Part shown: positions 16,844-25,284 of the stretch, piece by piece
Layout: every line of letters starts with the position of its first letter
How positions within the stretch are numbered: the stretch's first letter is position 1
Virus record (IMG/VR): IMGVR_UViG_3300048833_000402
Span: 1 to 60,351 of that record
DNA from: a virus
Strand: one strand, 5' to 3'
DNA length: 60,351 bases
Notes under the pieces: generated by a model
Seen by the model: the letters and a program-made list of their open reading frames with translations, nothing else
What the model was told of the DNA's origin: nothing
The model's database searches: none
Made by a program: the position numbers and the translations under genes

Positions 16844-18115
16844 ATGGTCAAACGACTGAAACTGAATGAGAAAACCCTGCGCGAGGCGGAACCGAAGCCC
16901 GGCGTCAGCTATCAGATCTTCGACACGGAGGTGATCGGCTTCGCCGCCCGTGTGCAAGCGTCGGGCGCGCGGACCTTCACCATCGACTACCGGCACGCCG
17001 GGCGGCAGCGGCGGATGACCATCGGGCGCTGGCCGGAGTGGAGCGTCACGGCCGCGCGCGAACGCGCCAAGGAACTGCGCCGCGCCATCGACGAGGGACA
17101 GGATCCTCTGGCTGCCAGGGATGAATGGCGCGGGGCTCCGCGCGTCACGGACATGATCGACCGCTACATCGCCGAGCATCTGCCGAAGTTGTCCAAGACC
17201 AATGCGGGCGACCAGGTCTCGATGCTGAAGAAAATGGTCGAACCGGCGTGGGGCAACCGCCTCGTGACGGAGATCACCAAGTCCGACGTCGCGAAGTTCC
17301 TCGATTTCGTGGCCGAGGGGCGTCCCCGCCCCTGCAAGGCGAAGCCCAACAACCGGGCGCGCAAGCTGCAGGGTCACAAGCCCACCCCGATCCGCGCCAA
17401 CCGCATGGGCGAGGTGCTGCGCAAGATGTTCACGCTGGCGATGGAATGGGAATGGCGGACGGACAACCCTGCGCAGGGGTTCCATCGGCGCATCGAACAT
17501 GCCCGCGAGCGCTTTCTGTCGCCCGAAGAGCTGACCCGGCTGGTGGCCGTGCTGGATGCCGCCGAAGACCAGCGTGCCGCGGCGATCATCCGCATGTGCA
17601 TGCTGACCGGCGCTCGGGTGGGCGAGGTCCGCACCGCACGGTTCGAACAGTTCAACCTCGACTATGCCATCTGGTCGAAACCCGCCTCGACCACCAAGCA
17701 GCGCAAGATCCACCGCGTGCCGATCTCGCAGGACGTGGCGGCCATCGTGCGGCTGCGCCAACAGGCGGTGCCGAGCGGCAATCCGTGGCTCTTCCCCGGC
17801 GACACCGTCGGCCAGCCCGTGCGGGAAATCCGCCGATTCTGGGCCAAGGTGCAGAAGGACGCCGGGCTGGCCGACGTCCGCATCCACGACCTGCGCCACA
17901 CCTTCGCCTCGCTCTTGGTCAGCGGCGGCGCATCTCTGGAAATGATCGGCAAGCTCTTGGGCCACAGCCAGATGCAGACCACCCAGCGCTATGCGCACCT
18001 TATGGATTTTCCCCTGCGCGCGGGCGTCGACACGGTGGCAAGCCTCCTGCGCCCTCGGCCACGCCTTGTGCATGACGCGGCGCAGGAGGGGGCCGACCTG
18101 CCGAAATCGGCCTGA
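16844..18115 (+). CDS. int: Tyrosine recombinase / phage integrase
   Basis: This 423-aa integrase has an N-terminal arm-type DNA-binding part (FAARVQASGARTFTIDYRH), a core-binding SAM-like domain and a C-terminal catalytic domain. Catalytic residues are visible: Arg in LTGARVGEVR (about residue 256), HDLRHTFASLL (HxxR), LGHSQMQ (His) and the nucleophile Tyr in TQRYAHL (about residue 382). The ATG at 16844 is chosen because AAGGAGG lies 8 bases upstream; an in-frame GTG at 16817 would sit above that ribosome site. It stands at the left end of prophage B, the usual place beside the attachment site. The neighbouring minus-strand gene ends 3 bases beyond its stop. Confidence 0.9.
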   Translation: MVKRLKLNEKTLREAEPKPGVSYQIFDTEVIGFAARVQASGARTFTIDYRHAGRQRRMTIGRWPEWSVTAARERAKELRRAIDEGQDPLAARDEWRGAPRVTDMIDRYIAEHLPKLSKTNAGDQVSMLKKMVEPAWGNRLVTEITKSDVAKFLDFVAEGRPRPCKAKPNNRARKLQGHKPTPIRANRMGEVLRKMFTLAMEWEWRTDNPAQGFHRRIEHARERFLSPEELTRLVAVLDAAEDQRAAAIIRMCMLTGARVGEVRTARFEQFNLDYAIWSKPASTTKQRKIHRVPISQDVAAIVRLRQQAVPSGNPWLFPGDTVGQPVREIRRFWAKVQKDAGLADVRIHDLRHTFASLLVSGGASLEMIGKLLGHSQMQTTQRYAHLMDFPLRAGVDTVASLLRPRPRLVHDAAQEGADLPKSA

Positions 18116-18118
18116 CCG

Positions 18119-18721
18119 TCACGCCGGGTCCTCGCCGCGCAGCCTGCGCCAGAGCGAAGAAAGCCGTTTGCGGATGGTGCTCTCATCCGGCACCTCCCCC
18201 GACTTCGAGTTCTGCACGAACCAGTCCTGCACCAGCGTGACCAGCGCGGTCTGGGTATCGGGCACGCCCTTCTCGAAAAGGAACCACGTCAGCCACGCAT
18301 ACATCGCGTCCCAATCGTAGCGCGGGCTGGCCCCGATGGTGGAAGCCGGGCGCCGCAGCAGATCGCGTTCCTCCTCGAAGGCTTGCAGCGTTCCGGAATC
18401 CAACAGCAAGTCGGACGACCGGACCAGCACCCCCTCGGCCGGATCGGTGATCGTGAGCCAGGTCTTGCTGCCGAGCGGCATGACCCGCCTGAGCCGCGCC
18501 TGCTCGTCGCTCGGCCCCATCCGCCGGAACATCCCCATCAGTTCCGCCATCGGCACCTGGACCATCCCGGCCACCGTCTCGTCACCGCAGAGGACGGGAG
18601 GAATGCCCGCGACGACATGCAGATGCCCTGCCGCCGCCCAGCCCGCCACATCGGCCGGGTGACAGCCCCAGCGCACGGCGATTTCGTAGATCGAGAAGAA
18701 GGCGACGGGGGGCAGTGGCAT
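18119..18721 (-). CDS. Unknown phage protein with N-terminal helix-turn-helix (possible regulator/excisionase)
   Basis: This 200-aa protein begins MPLPPVAFFSIYEIAVRWG, where residues about 10-35 read as a MerR/excisionase-like helix-turn-helix (YEIAVRWGCHPADVAGWAAAGHLHV). The C-terminus (PDESTIRKRLSSLWRRLRG) is basic and helical. The ATG at 18721 is preferred because AAGGAG lies 8 bases upstream; longer frames exist but lack a ribosome site. It converges on the integrase gene and is the only leftward gene in the integrase-replication interval, so it is a candidate lysogeny regulator. I do not recognise a named family. Confidence 0.55.
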   Translation of the reverse strand: MPLPPVAFFSIYEIAVRWGCHPADVAGWAAAGHLHVVAGIPPVLCGDETVAGMVQVPMAELMGMFRRMGPSDEQARLRRVMPLGSKTWLTITDPAEGVLVRSSDLLLDSGTLQAFEEERDLLRRPASTIGASPRYDWDAMYAWLTWFLFEKGVPDTQTALVTLVQDWFVQNSKSGEVPDESTIRKRLSSLWRRLRGEDPA

Positions 18722-19346
18722 CGGGAAACTCCTTTCAGACATGCAGCATCCTTCGGCCAGGGCCGTCGGCATGCAGGTTACAAATGACCCGCCGTGCCGA
18801 GCACGTGGGCTGACTTAGGGTTCAGAGCACGTCGTCGAGGAAAACCGCCTGTAAGCCAGAGGCACACCGTGACCGGCGTGCGCATCCGACTGCGTTCGTC
18901 TTTTCGATTCTTATGGACTGCTCAACGGCGAATCTACTCAGCCGATAGGCGCGTCTGCAACAGGTATCCCGTGCGCTTCGACCATCGTCGGCAGAGTTTC
19001 GGTGGATATCGTCGAGCGCCTCCGGAACGCGACCGGAACGACCCATTCCGGCAATTCCGGCCCCGACAGAAGCGGCGAATCCGTCCGAACACCGGTCAAT
19101 CGGCCCGCCCCGGAGAGAGTGGTAACGCTGGCGCATGGATCGCCGTCCGGAACCGGCTCGGATGACGGTTCCCGAGAAGCCTTCCAGCGGTGACCCTAGC
19201 GAGCCTAAAGGCGTAAACCTCAATGAAACAAGGGGTGGAACCGGGTGGTTGCGTGCAATTCCACCTTCCGCCTGTCTTCCGGCCCTCGCGCTCTGCTTCG
19301 CTGACCCGGCCCCCGCCAGAGGGGCGAAAGGCCAACGGAGCAGCCC
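18722..19346. promoter_or_regulatory. Divergent control region between leftward HTH gene and early operon
   Basis: This 625-base stretch has no supported gene; its open frames show only random high-GC composition. It separates the leftward gene ending at 18119 from the rightward early operon starting at 19347, so it should hold the divergent early promoters and operators. The second 30-bp repeat copy lies at 19256-19285, about 60 bases before the first early gene. No clear -35/-10 pair can be assigned by eye. Confidence 0.4.
19256..19285 (+). repeat. 30-bp direct repeat, right copy
   Basis: This copy has 28 of 30 bases in common with 16745-16774 and the same orientation. It lies in the leader of the early operon, 61 bases before the ATG at 19347. 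Confidence 0.6.
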
Positions 19347-19595
19347 ATGAAGGACATCCAGACCGATCTCGACGAAGACATCCCCGACCTGCTGGCCGAC
19401 TGGATCAGCCGCGAGCAGCTGGCCCGGGCGCTGGGCCTGACAGCCGACACGCTGTCCCGGTGGGAAGCCCGCCGCCAGGGGCCGCCCTGCACACGCATAG
19501 GTCGAAAGACCTTCTATCGCCGCGCCGCCATCCAGGAATGGATCCGCGCGCAGGAACAGGCCCATCCGGTGCGCAAGACGCGGGGGCGGTCATGA
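19347..19595 (+). CDS. Small helix-turn-helix protein (excisionase/AlpA-like)
   Basis: This 82-aa protein is essentially one DNA-binding domain of the MerR/AlpA/excisionase type: WISREQLARALGLTADTLSRW is a textbook helix-turn-helix, followed by the wing GPPCTRIGRKTFYRRAAIQEW. It is the first gene of the rightward early operon and overlaps the next gene by 4 bases. Likely roles are excisionase or control of early transcription. A GGAG lies about 7 bases before the ATG. Phage excisionases of this size and type are common, but no direct test of role is possible from sequence. Confidence 0.7.
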   Translation: MKDIQTDLDEDIPDLLADWISREQLARALGLTADTLSRWEARRQGPPCTRIGRKTFYRRAAIQEWIRAQEQAHPVRKTRGRS

Positions 19596-19831
19596 CCATC
19601 CTGCCCCACAGTTCCGCTTGGCCCGCCGACCGCGTGGCTGAGGCGCGTGCAGTCATCGCCGATGTCGCGCATCACAGCGATCTCCTCATCCGGCTCGCCT
19701 GCAACGTGCTGGTTCAGCATGGCGAGACCCCGGGCGAGCGTGCCGATGCCCAGCGCCTGCTGGTGGTCGTTGACGCGCGGCGGCCGGTGCGGCGCGCCCA
19801 ACGCGAGGATCAGGGGAGGGCCGCGCGATGA
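19592..19831 (+). CDS. Small phage protein of unknown function
   Basis: This 79-aa protein starts MTILPHSSAWPADRVAEAR and is rich in Arg and Ala, with a central helix (HHSDLLIRLACNVLVQHG) and a basic tail. I do not recognise a family. Support for it being real comes from its position: its ATG overlaps the preceding stop (ATGA) and its stop overlaps the start of the VRR-NUC gene, continuing an unbroken chain of coupled early genes. Other frames over the same bases lack such coupling. Confidence 0.6.
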   Translation: MTILPHSSAWPADRVAEARAVIADVAHHSDLLIRLACNVLVQHGETPGERADAQRLLVVVDARRPVRRAQREDQGRAAR

Positions 19832-20223
19832 TGCGCCGCGGCACCCCCGAGGCCGATCTGCAGCGCGCCGTCGTGCAGGCGCTGCGCATCGCCCTGCCCC
19901 GCAGCGCTATCATCCACCATTGCGCCAACGAGGTGACCGAGGCCGGACCTCGCGGAGCGAAGCGCCAGGCGATCCTTGTCGGCATGGGCGTCCATGCCGG
20001 GTTCGCTGATCTGATGGTGATTTGCGATGCCCGCGTACTGTTCCTCGAACTGAAGGCGCCGAAGGGGCGATTGCGACCGGAACAGGAGGCGTTTCGCGAC
20101 GCGGTGAAGGCACAGGGTTTCGGCTGGGCACTGGTGCGCAGCCTCGACGATGCGCTGGGCGCGCTGGCAGATCACGGCTTCACGACACGGATCGCCCCTG
20201 CCCCACGGAGGCCTGCGCCATGA
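19828..20223 (+). CDS. VRR-NUC domain nuclease
   Basis: This 131-aa protein is a stand-alone VRR-NUC nuclease of the PD-(D/E)xK fold. The signature is intact: GFADLMVICDARVLFLELKA gives the catalytic Asp and the E-x-K pair, preceded by a helix with TPEADLQRAVVQAL (catalytic Glu) and followed by GRLRPEQEAFRDAV. Phage VRR-NUC proteins are thought to process branched DNA during replication or recombination. It is coupled by 4-base overlaps to both neighbours in the early replication operon. Length and motif order are typical of phage members. Confidence 0.85.
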   Translation: MMRRGTPEADLQRAVVQALRIALPRSAIIHHCANEVTEAGPRGAKRQAILVGMGVHAGFADLMVICDARVLFLELKAPKGRLRPEQEAFRDAVKAQGFGWALVRSLDDALGALADHGFTTRIAPAPRRPAP

Positions 20224-21170
20224 GCCACCGTGCGACCGTCTGGGCCATCCAGCAACGCGGGTTGAAACCCGCAACCAAGATCGTGCTGTGGTTCCTGTGC
20301 GACCGGCACAACCCGGACTTCGGCTGCTTCCCGACTCAGGCGCGGCTGGCTGAGGACGCCGAGATGTCGATCTCGGCGCTGAACGAGCATCTCGCCGTGC
20401 TAGAACGGGCTGGCCTCATACGCCGCCTGCGCAGCCATGATCCGCGCACCCACCGCCGTCAGGCCACGCGCTACATCTTGAGGTTCGAAGAAGGCTTTGC
20501 ACAAGAGCCAACTCCGGAAACCGGAGACGGCTTCGAAGGCACGGAAGGTGAACAGGAAGATGACCCAACTCCGGAATCCGGACGCGGAGCCATCTCCGGA
20601 TTTTCGGCCGAGCCATCTCCGGATTTTGCCGAAAGCCATCTCCGGAATCCGGAGACTAACCTTGTAAGAGAACCCCTAAGAGAACCTGTAAAGGAGGAGG
20701 CGGGCGCGCAGGCACGCGCGGCGATTTCCGATGAGGTTTTCGGGGAGCTGCTCACCGCGCTGGGCCTCGACCCCGCCGCCCTGCCCGGTTGGTGGCAGGG
20801 CTGGCCGCCCCGGCTGCACGTCCAGCGCTGGCGCGACGAACTTGGGCTAACCGAGGCGGAAATCATCGCTACGGCCGAGGCCAGCCGCCAGGAGCACCCC
20901 GAACCGCCCGATGGGCCGAAGGCGCTGGACCGGGCGATGCAGCGTGCAGCAGGGCGCAAGGTCGACGATGCGGGCCGAAAGCGCCGGAAACTCAAGGCGC
21001 CCCCTGCCCCGGCTGCGAAGCCGATCACCGACCTCCCCGCCTTCTATGCCGATCTGGTCAACTCCGACCGCTACCTGCCGGTCAGCGCAATCAGCAACAC
21101 GATGCGCGACGCCATGCTGGCGCGGGGATTGGTCACGGCCGAACGCCTGCGCGAGCGAGGTGTTCGATGA
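20220..21170 (+). CDS. Phage replication initiator-like protein with winged helix, gene carries internal iterons
   Basis: This 316-aa protein has an N-terminal winged-helix DNA-binding domain (residues about 1-90: GCFPTQARLAEDAEMSISAL, then LAVLERAGLIRRLRS) like phage O-type or RepA-type initiators. An acidic, low-complexity linker (about 95-150) follows, then a C-terminal helical domain. The coding sequence of the linker contains repeated CTCCGGA elements spaced about 23 bases apart, the pattern of an origin inside an initiator gene as in lambda O. It is coupled by overlap to the VRR-NUC gene before and an unknown gene after. Initiator function is inferred from domain order, position and the iterons. 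Confidence 0.7.
   Translation: MSHRATVWAIQQRGLKPATKIVLWFLCDRHNPDFGCFPTQARLAEDAEMSISALNEHLAVLERAGLIRRLRSHDPRTHRRQATRYILRFEEGFAQEPTPETGDGFEGTEGEQEDDPTPESGRGAISGFSAEPSPDFAESHLRNPETNLVREPLREPVKEEAGAQARAAISDEVFGELLTALGLDPAALPGWWQGWPPRLHVQRWRDELGLTEAEIIATAEASRQEHPEPPDGPKALDRAMQRAAGRKVDDAGRKRRKLKAPPAPAAKPITDLPAFYADLVNSDRYLPVSAISNTMRDAMLARGLVTAERLRERGVR
20505..20654 (+). repeat. Iteron array inside the initiator gene; putative replication origin
   Basis: Five copies of the core CTCCGGA start at 20512, 20569, 20594, 20617 and 20640. The last four are spaced 25, 23 and 23 bases. Copies three to five share the longer unit AGCCATCTCCGGA(A/T)T. Because 23 and 25 are not multiples of three, each copy is read in a different frame (AISGF, PSPDF, HLRNP), so the repetition is selected at DNA level. 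A less GC-rich, AG-rich stretch (20655-20690) follows directly and could be the unwinding region. Confidence 0.7.
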
Positions 21171-21835
21171 CCTTGCAACGACTGATCGGCCGCGCAGGCA
21201 GTCGATCTGCTCGACGCGCGCTGGGTGTGCAGGCGGCCCTCGAATGGGCGTTCCGGATCGAACAGGCGCAGCTGGAACTGCCGCTGCCACCGGACATCAC
21301 CGAGGAAGGGTTCGGCTTCGGCCTGGAATACGTCCTGCTCCAGCGTGCTGTGCTGGGCTGCAAGATCGACGGCGGCCGACACAAGATCGGGGGCTATACC
21401 CACGAGGACGCCGAGGTCATCGCCGCCACCGTCGCCGGGATCCCCGACAGCCTCGGCAGCAAGCGCATGGCAATCCGCGTCGCCGAACTGGCCCGCGCCG
21501 GGCTGACCCCGGACTGGATGCCAGGTGCCGTCCCGCGCTGCGTGCCGACCATCATCAAGCAGAACCAGCATGGCGCGCATGCGGGGGCAATCGTCGTGGG
21601 CACAGAACGCATCCGGGTGCGTGGCGCGGGCGCGCGTGACACGTGGAAAACCGTCGACATCCTCGCCTGCCCGGTCACATTCTCACCCCACCCGCAGCAG
21701 ATCGAAGCCGCTCGGCGCTCCTACGACGACTGGTGGCAGGCGCTGGACTGGGTCCGGGAGGGGCTGATCGCCGGTGCGATGCTGCGAGAGCTCGAGGTGA
21801 CGACTGCGATGCCGAAAATCAGGCCGTGGGCTTGA
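21167..21835 (+). CDS. Phage early protein of unknown function
   Basis: This 222-aa protein begins MTLQRLIGRAGSRSARRALG and continues with a helical segment (ALEWAFRIEQAQLELPLP). The middle contains KIDGGRHKIGGYTHEDAEV and the C-terminus aromatic residues (YDDWWQALDWVREGL). I do not recognise a family. It is the last gene of the overlapping early operon, its ATG overlapping the initiator stop, so a role in replication or its control is plausible. The following 247 bases form the junction to the defence cargo. Confidence 0.6.
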   Translation: MTLQRLIGRAGSRSARRALGVQAALEWAFRIEQAQLELPLPPDITEEGFGFGLEYVLLQRAVLGCKIDGGRHKIGGYTHEDAEVIAATVAGIPDSLGSKRMAIRVAELARAGLTPDWMPGAVPRCVPTIIKQNQHGAHAGAIVVGTERIRVRGAGARDTWKTVDILACPVTFSPHPQQIEAARRSYDDWWQALDWVREGLIAGAMLRELEVTTAMPKIRPWA

Positions 21836-21929
21836 CGGCTTTGCCAAACGATCTGGTGTCTGACCCGGACCCGGGCATGTCTCGGCGGGTCGGGCAACTC
21901 CGAACCGAAGACGAGGTCGTTTTCGAACC

Positions 21930-21956
21930 GTTCTGTTAATGTACCAATGATAGAAC
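21930..21956. promoter_or_regulatory. Imperfect palindrome upstream of the C5-methyltransferase operon
   Basis: The arms GTTCT and AGAAC, with partial symmetry inside (8 of 11 positions pair in each arm), span 27 bases in an AT-rich pocket about 125 bases before the methyltransferase start. R-M operons often have such operators, but no controller gene is seen here, so the role is open. Confidence 0.3.
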
Positions 21957-22082
21957 ATCATGATCGCGGACCTTGCGGCGACGCTCAACCCATCGACAGC
22001 GAAGGCTGCCTAGCATAGCATCAGCTGATGGCTTGATCCCAAGGCCCAGGATATTGTGGCGACAAGCGAGCAGGAAACATTC

Positions 22083-23156
22083 ATGGAACACTCCGAAGCA
22101 CCCTTCAAGTTCATCGATTTGTTCGCTGGAATCGGGGGCCTCCGGCGTGGCTTCGACGCAATTGGTGGACAATGCGTCTTCACCTGCGAGATGAACAAGT
22201 ATTCTCAAGAGACCTATCGCGCCAACTTTGGAAGCGACCATGAAATCGCCGGTGACATCACGCAGGTTGCCGCATCGGACATTCCTGAACATGATCTGCT
22301 TCTAGCCGGATTTCCTTGCCAGCCGTTCTCTTTGGCTGGCGTCAGCAAGAAGAACTCGCTCGGTCGAGCTCATGGGTTCGCGGACGAGACACAGGGGACC
22401 CTGTTCTTCGACGTCGTCCGGATCTTGCGCCATCACCAGCCCCGGGCCTTCTTGCTCGAGAACGTCAAGAACCTGTTGAGCCACGACAAAGGCAACACCA
22501 TGCGGGTCATCCTGCATGCATTGGACGAACTCGGGTACGAGGTCGACTACCGGGTGATCGATGCGCGTTCTTGGGTACCGCAGCATCGTGAACGAATTTT
22601 CATTTCCGGGTTCCGCAGGGACTACAAGACGACCTTCTCCTTCGATGACGTGTTAGTCCCGCCAGGGCCCAACCCCACGCTATCATCGATCCTCCACCCC
22701 GAGGACGGGTCGGAGGCTGCAGACGGGCGTTACACGACCGGCAGCTTCGGCAAGGTCAACGAACGTTACACGCTGACTGATGGCCTCTGGTCGTACCTGC
22801 AGCGGTATGCCGAGAAGCATCGCAGTGCAGGCAACGGGTTCGGATTCGGGCTGGTCGGCCCAGAGAACGTGGCTCGCACTCTCAGCGCACGGTATCACAA
22901 GGATGGGTCTGAAATCTTGGTCAAGCAGTCTGGAAAGAACCCACGCCGTCTGACGCCGCGGGAATGCGCGCGTCTCATGGGCTTCGACCGTCCCGGCTCC
23001 AACGACCCTTGGAAGATCCCGGTAAGTGACACCCAAGCATATCGGCAGTTCGGCAACGCCGTTGCGGCACCCGTTTCGGTTGCGATCGCCGAAGCAATGG
23101 CTCCATGGTTGACCAACACGGTTGCCCTCCGGTCGCGAAGGGAACGCGTTGGCTGA
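22083..23156 (+). CDS. DNA C5-cytosine methyltransferase, Dcm/EcoRII-like, first gene of MORC-type R-M operon
   Basis: This 357-aa methyltransferase has motif I FIDLFAGIGGLRRGF, motif IV with catalytic Cys in GFPCQPFSLAGV, motif VI LLENVKNLL, motif VIII QHRERIFISGF and motif X YRQFGNAVAAPV. The target-recognition region lies between about residues 190 and 290. The ATG at 22083 follows AGGAAA; an upstream in-frame GTG at 22056 is less likely. It overlaps the vsr gene by 8 bases. The pairing with Vsr and with an EcoRII-N protein downstream points to a Dcm-like target such as CCWGG, but this is inference. It heads a six-gene rightward operon. Confidence 0.9.
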   Translation: MEHSEAPFKFIDLFAGIGGLRRGFDAIGGQCVFTCEMNKYSQETYRANFGSDHEIAGDITQVAASDIPEHDLLLAGFPCQPFSLAGVSKKNSLGRAHGFADETQGTLFFDVVRILRHHQPRAFLLENVKNLLSHDKGNTMRVILHALDELGYEVDYRVIDARSWVPQHRERIFISGFRRDYKTTFSFDDVLVPPGPNPTLSSILHPEDGSEAADGRYTTGSFGKVNERYTLTDGLWSYLQRYAEKHRSAGNGFGFGLVGPENVARTLSARYHKDGSEILVKQSGKNPRRLTPRECARLMGFDRPGSNDPWKIPVSDTQAYRQFGNAVAAPVSVAIAEAMAPWLTNTVALRSRRERVG

Positions 23157-23658
23157 CAACAAGGCGCCCCTGACAAGATCACAGATGATGGCGCGTGTCC
23201 GTTCGGCGGATACCAAGCCGGAACTGGTCCTGCGCAAGGCCCTTCACGCCATCGGCTTCCGGTTCAGGTTGCACGTCCGTTCCCTCCCGGGTTGTCCGGA
23301 CATCGTCATGCGGAAGCACAGGTGCGCTATCTTCGTCAACGGCTGCTTTTGGCACGGTCACGCTGACTGCAAGCATTTTCGTATTCCCAAGACCCGGCCA
23401 GAATTCTGGGCCGCAAAGATCGGAGCCAACCGGGAGCGGGACGCACGCGCAATCGAGGCTCTGCTGAGCGGCGGCTGGCGCGTTCTCGTTGTTTGGGAAT
23501 GTGCGACGCGGTCGTTCCAGGTGGACAATTTGATCGGCATCATCGCCGTATGGTTGCAGGGCACTGAAACAAGTGCAGAATTGTCATCGGATGGCCTGTC
23601 GAGCGACAGCCGAGTCAGGCCCGGAATTTCATCCGGCGAGCAGGAAACAGGTAGATGA
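23149..23658 (+). CDS. vsr: Very short patch repair (Vsr) endonuclease
   Basis: This 169-aa protein is a Vsr endonuclease: MMARVRSADTKPELVLRKAL, LPGCPDIVM (catalytic Asp), IFVNGCFWHGH (catalytic histidines and zinc-site residues) and GWRVLVVWECA match the family well. Vsr nicks beside T:G mismatches that arise by deamination of 5-methylcytosine, protecting sites methylated by a linked C5-methyltransferase; in MORC-type operons it may alternatively act as the restriction nuclease. The start is TTG at 23149 after AAGGGAA, overlapping the methyltransferase gene. A C-terminal extension of about 40 residues beyond the Vsr core is poorly conserved in composition. Confidence 0.9.
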   Translation: MADNKAPLTRSQMMARVRSADTKPELVLRKALHAIGFRFRLHVRSLPGCPDIVMRKHRCAIFVNGCFWHGHADCKHFRIPKTRPEFWAAKIGANRERDARAIEALLSGGWRVLVVWECATRSFQVDNLIGIIAVWLQGTETSAELSSDGLSSDSRVRPGISSGEQETGR

Positions 23659-25283
23659 ACGACCTTATCAACGACCCGAACGCCTCGCGGCTGATTTATG
23701 GCCTGCGCGACACCGGCTACAACGTAAAGACCGCGGCTGCGGACATCATCGACAACTCGATCGCGGCGGGCGCAGAGAACATCAACATCGAGATCCAGCT
23801 CCTGCATGACGGACGGAAGGTCGTCTATTTCGGCGACGACGGTCACGGGATGAACCATGAGGAAGTTCGGAACGCCATGCGGTACGGCGCGGACAGGCGC
23901 CCCGACGCAAAGAGCCTTGGAAAATTCGGCCTGGGCCTCAAGACCGCCTCCAGCTCGGTTTGCAAGCGCTACAGCGTGATCTCTCGGCGGTCTGAGGACC
24001 AACCCTTGGCGAAGCTTACATGGGACCTGGAGCACGTCGAACAGCGCAACGTCTGGGAAATGCTGGCCGAGCCGGTGACGGCGGATCAGAACGAGATGTT
24101 CGACGAGTATTGCGGTCCGACCGGCACGCTTGTCATTTGGGAAAATTGCGACCGGTTGCTGTCAAAGGAATACACGCCGGGCACCAAGGAACAGGCAGCT
24201 GTCAAGCGGATGTCCGAGGCCCTGAGCAAGCACCTCTCCCTCGTCTTCCACCGATTCCTTGATGTAAATGACAGCCGGGAACGGAACGTGGTGATCCGGA
24301 TCAACGGAACTCCGGTGAAGCCATGGAACCCGTTCTATCCCGAACGTTCCGAACAAGTGCTTGCTCCGAACAAACAGAAAGTGGTCGTCGAACTCTTCGA
24401 TGGGAGCGAAGAAGTCGCTGAAATGAAGGCGTGGATCCTTCCGCACCGCCGCGACATGACCAAGGAGGAGGAGGCCGAGTTCGCGCGGATTTCGAACAGG
24501 GCGCAAGGCTTCTATGTCTATCGCGAGGGCCGCCTGATCCAGGATGGTGGCTGGATGGATGTGTTCGGTGCACCTGAACCGCACACCTCGCTTCTCAGAA
24601 TCGAGTTCGACTTCGGCCACCAGTTGGACGAGGCTTTCCGGATAGATGTGAAGAAGTCACGGATCCTGTTCCATCCGGATCTTGAGGACGGCCTGCGCAA
24701 ACTGCTTCAACCGGTCTATCGCGAAGCTGGTGCTCGCTATCGCCGCGAAAGCCGAGACGATGCCAACCAAAAGAAGACCGTCGACCACAGCAGCGCGAAC
24801 AAGAATATTGCGGGCACGCCAAATACCACGAAACCCCAAGTAACTGCTGCGGACGTACGCACCCAAACAGCCGAAATCAGCAACAACCGCGGCCCGAAGA
24901 TCAGGATCAAGGCGCCAGTCCAGAATTTCGTCAGCCCTGACAGCATTCACGTCGAAGCGGTGACCACAATCACAAATGGCCATCTGTGGGAACCCGCCTA
25001 CCGCAGCGCGGGCAGCGCCGACCATGTGCCCGGCGTTCAGCTCAACAAGCACCATGACTTCTATCAGAAGATATACCAGCGCGCCGCCGCCAACGGCTAC
25101 GCGGTCGAGGGGATGGACCTTCTGCTCTACGCTTTCGCCATGGCCGAGCAGAACAACACCGATCCCGAACTCGAACCCGTCTTCGAGGATATCCGCGAAG
25201 AAATTTCGGCCAACCTTCGCAAGTTGCTGCGGCACATGCCGGATCCCGAACCCGCAGAACTGACCGAGGACGACGAGGAGTGA
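23655..25283 (+). CDS. MORC/MutL-like GHKL ATPase of a restriction-modification operon
   Basis: This 542-aa protein has an N-terminal GHKL (Hsp90/MutL/MORC) ATPase domain. The N-box is AAADIIDNSI (residues 27-36, with Asn34), the G1 box DDGHGM (61-66) and the G2 box GKFGLGLKTA (89-98). A transducer-like S5 domain follows (about 230-350), then a linker and a C-terminal helical region from about 430. Prokaryotic MORC-like ATPases are known from R-M operons together with C5 methylases, Vsr, SNF2 helicases and EcoRII-N domains, where they probably clamp or remodel DNA. It overlaps vsr by 4 bases; the HNH gene begins 2 bases after its stop. Confidence 0.85.
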   Translation: MNDLINDPNASRLIYGLRDTGYNVKTAAADIIDNSIAAGAENINIEIQLLHDGRKVVYFGDDGHGMNHEEVRNAMRYGADRRPDAKSLGKFGLGLKTASSSVCKRYSVISRRSEDQPLAKLTWDLEHVEQRNVWEMLAEPVTADQNEMFDEYCGPTGTLVIWENCDRLLSKEYTPGTKEQAAVKRMSEALSKHLSLVFHRFLDVNDSRERNVVIRINGTPVKPWNPFYPERSEQVLAPNKQKVVVELFDGSEEVAEMKAWILPHRRDMTKEEEAEFARISNRAQGFYVYREGRLIQDGGWMDVFGAPEPHTSLLRIEFDFGHQLDEAFRIDVKKSRILFHPDLEDGLRKLLQPVYREAGARYRRESRDDANQKKTVDHSSANKNIAGTPNTTKPQVTAADVRTQTAEISNNRGPKIRIKAPVQNFVSPDSIHVEAVTTITNGHLWEPAYRSAGSADHVPGVQLNKHHDFYQKIYQRAAANGYAVEGMDLLLYAFAMAEQNNTDPELEPVFEDIREEISANLRKLLRHMPDPEPAELTEDDEE

Positions 25284-25284
25284 G

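Noticed and set aside
16775-18073. Minus-strand ORF of 432 codons opposite the integrase
   Set aside because: The plus-strand frame has complete tyrosine-recombinase catalytic motifs; the antisense frame is a codon-bias shadow.
20505-20654. CTCCGGA repeats as a protein-level repeat
   Set aside because: The spacing of 23 and 25 bases shifts the reading frame between copies, so the encoded peptides do not repeat.
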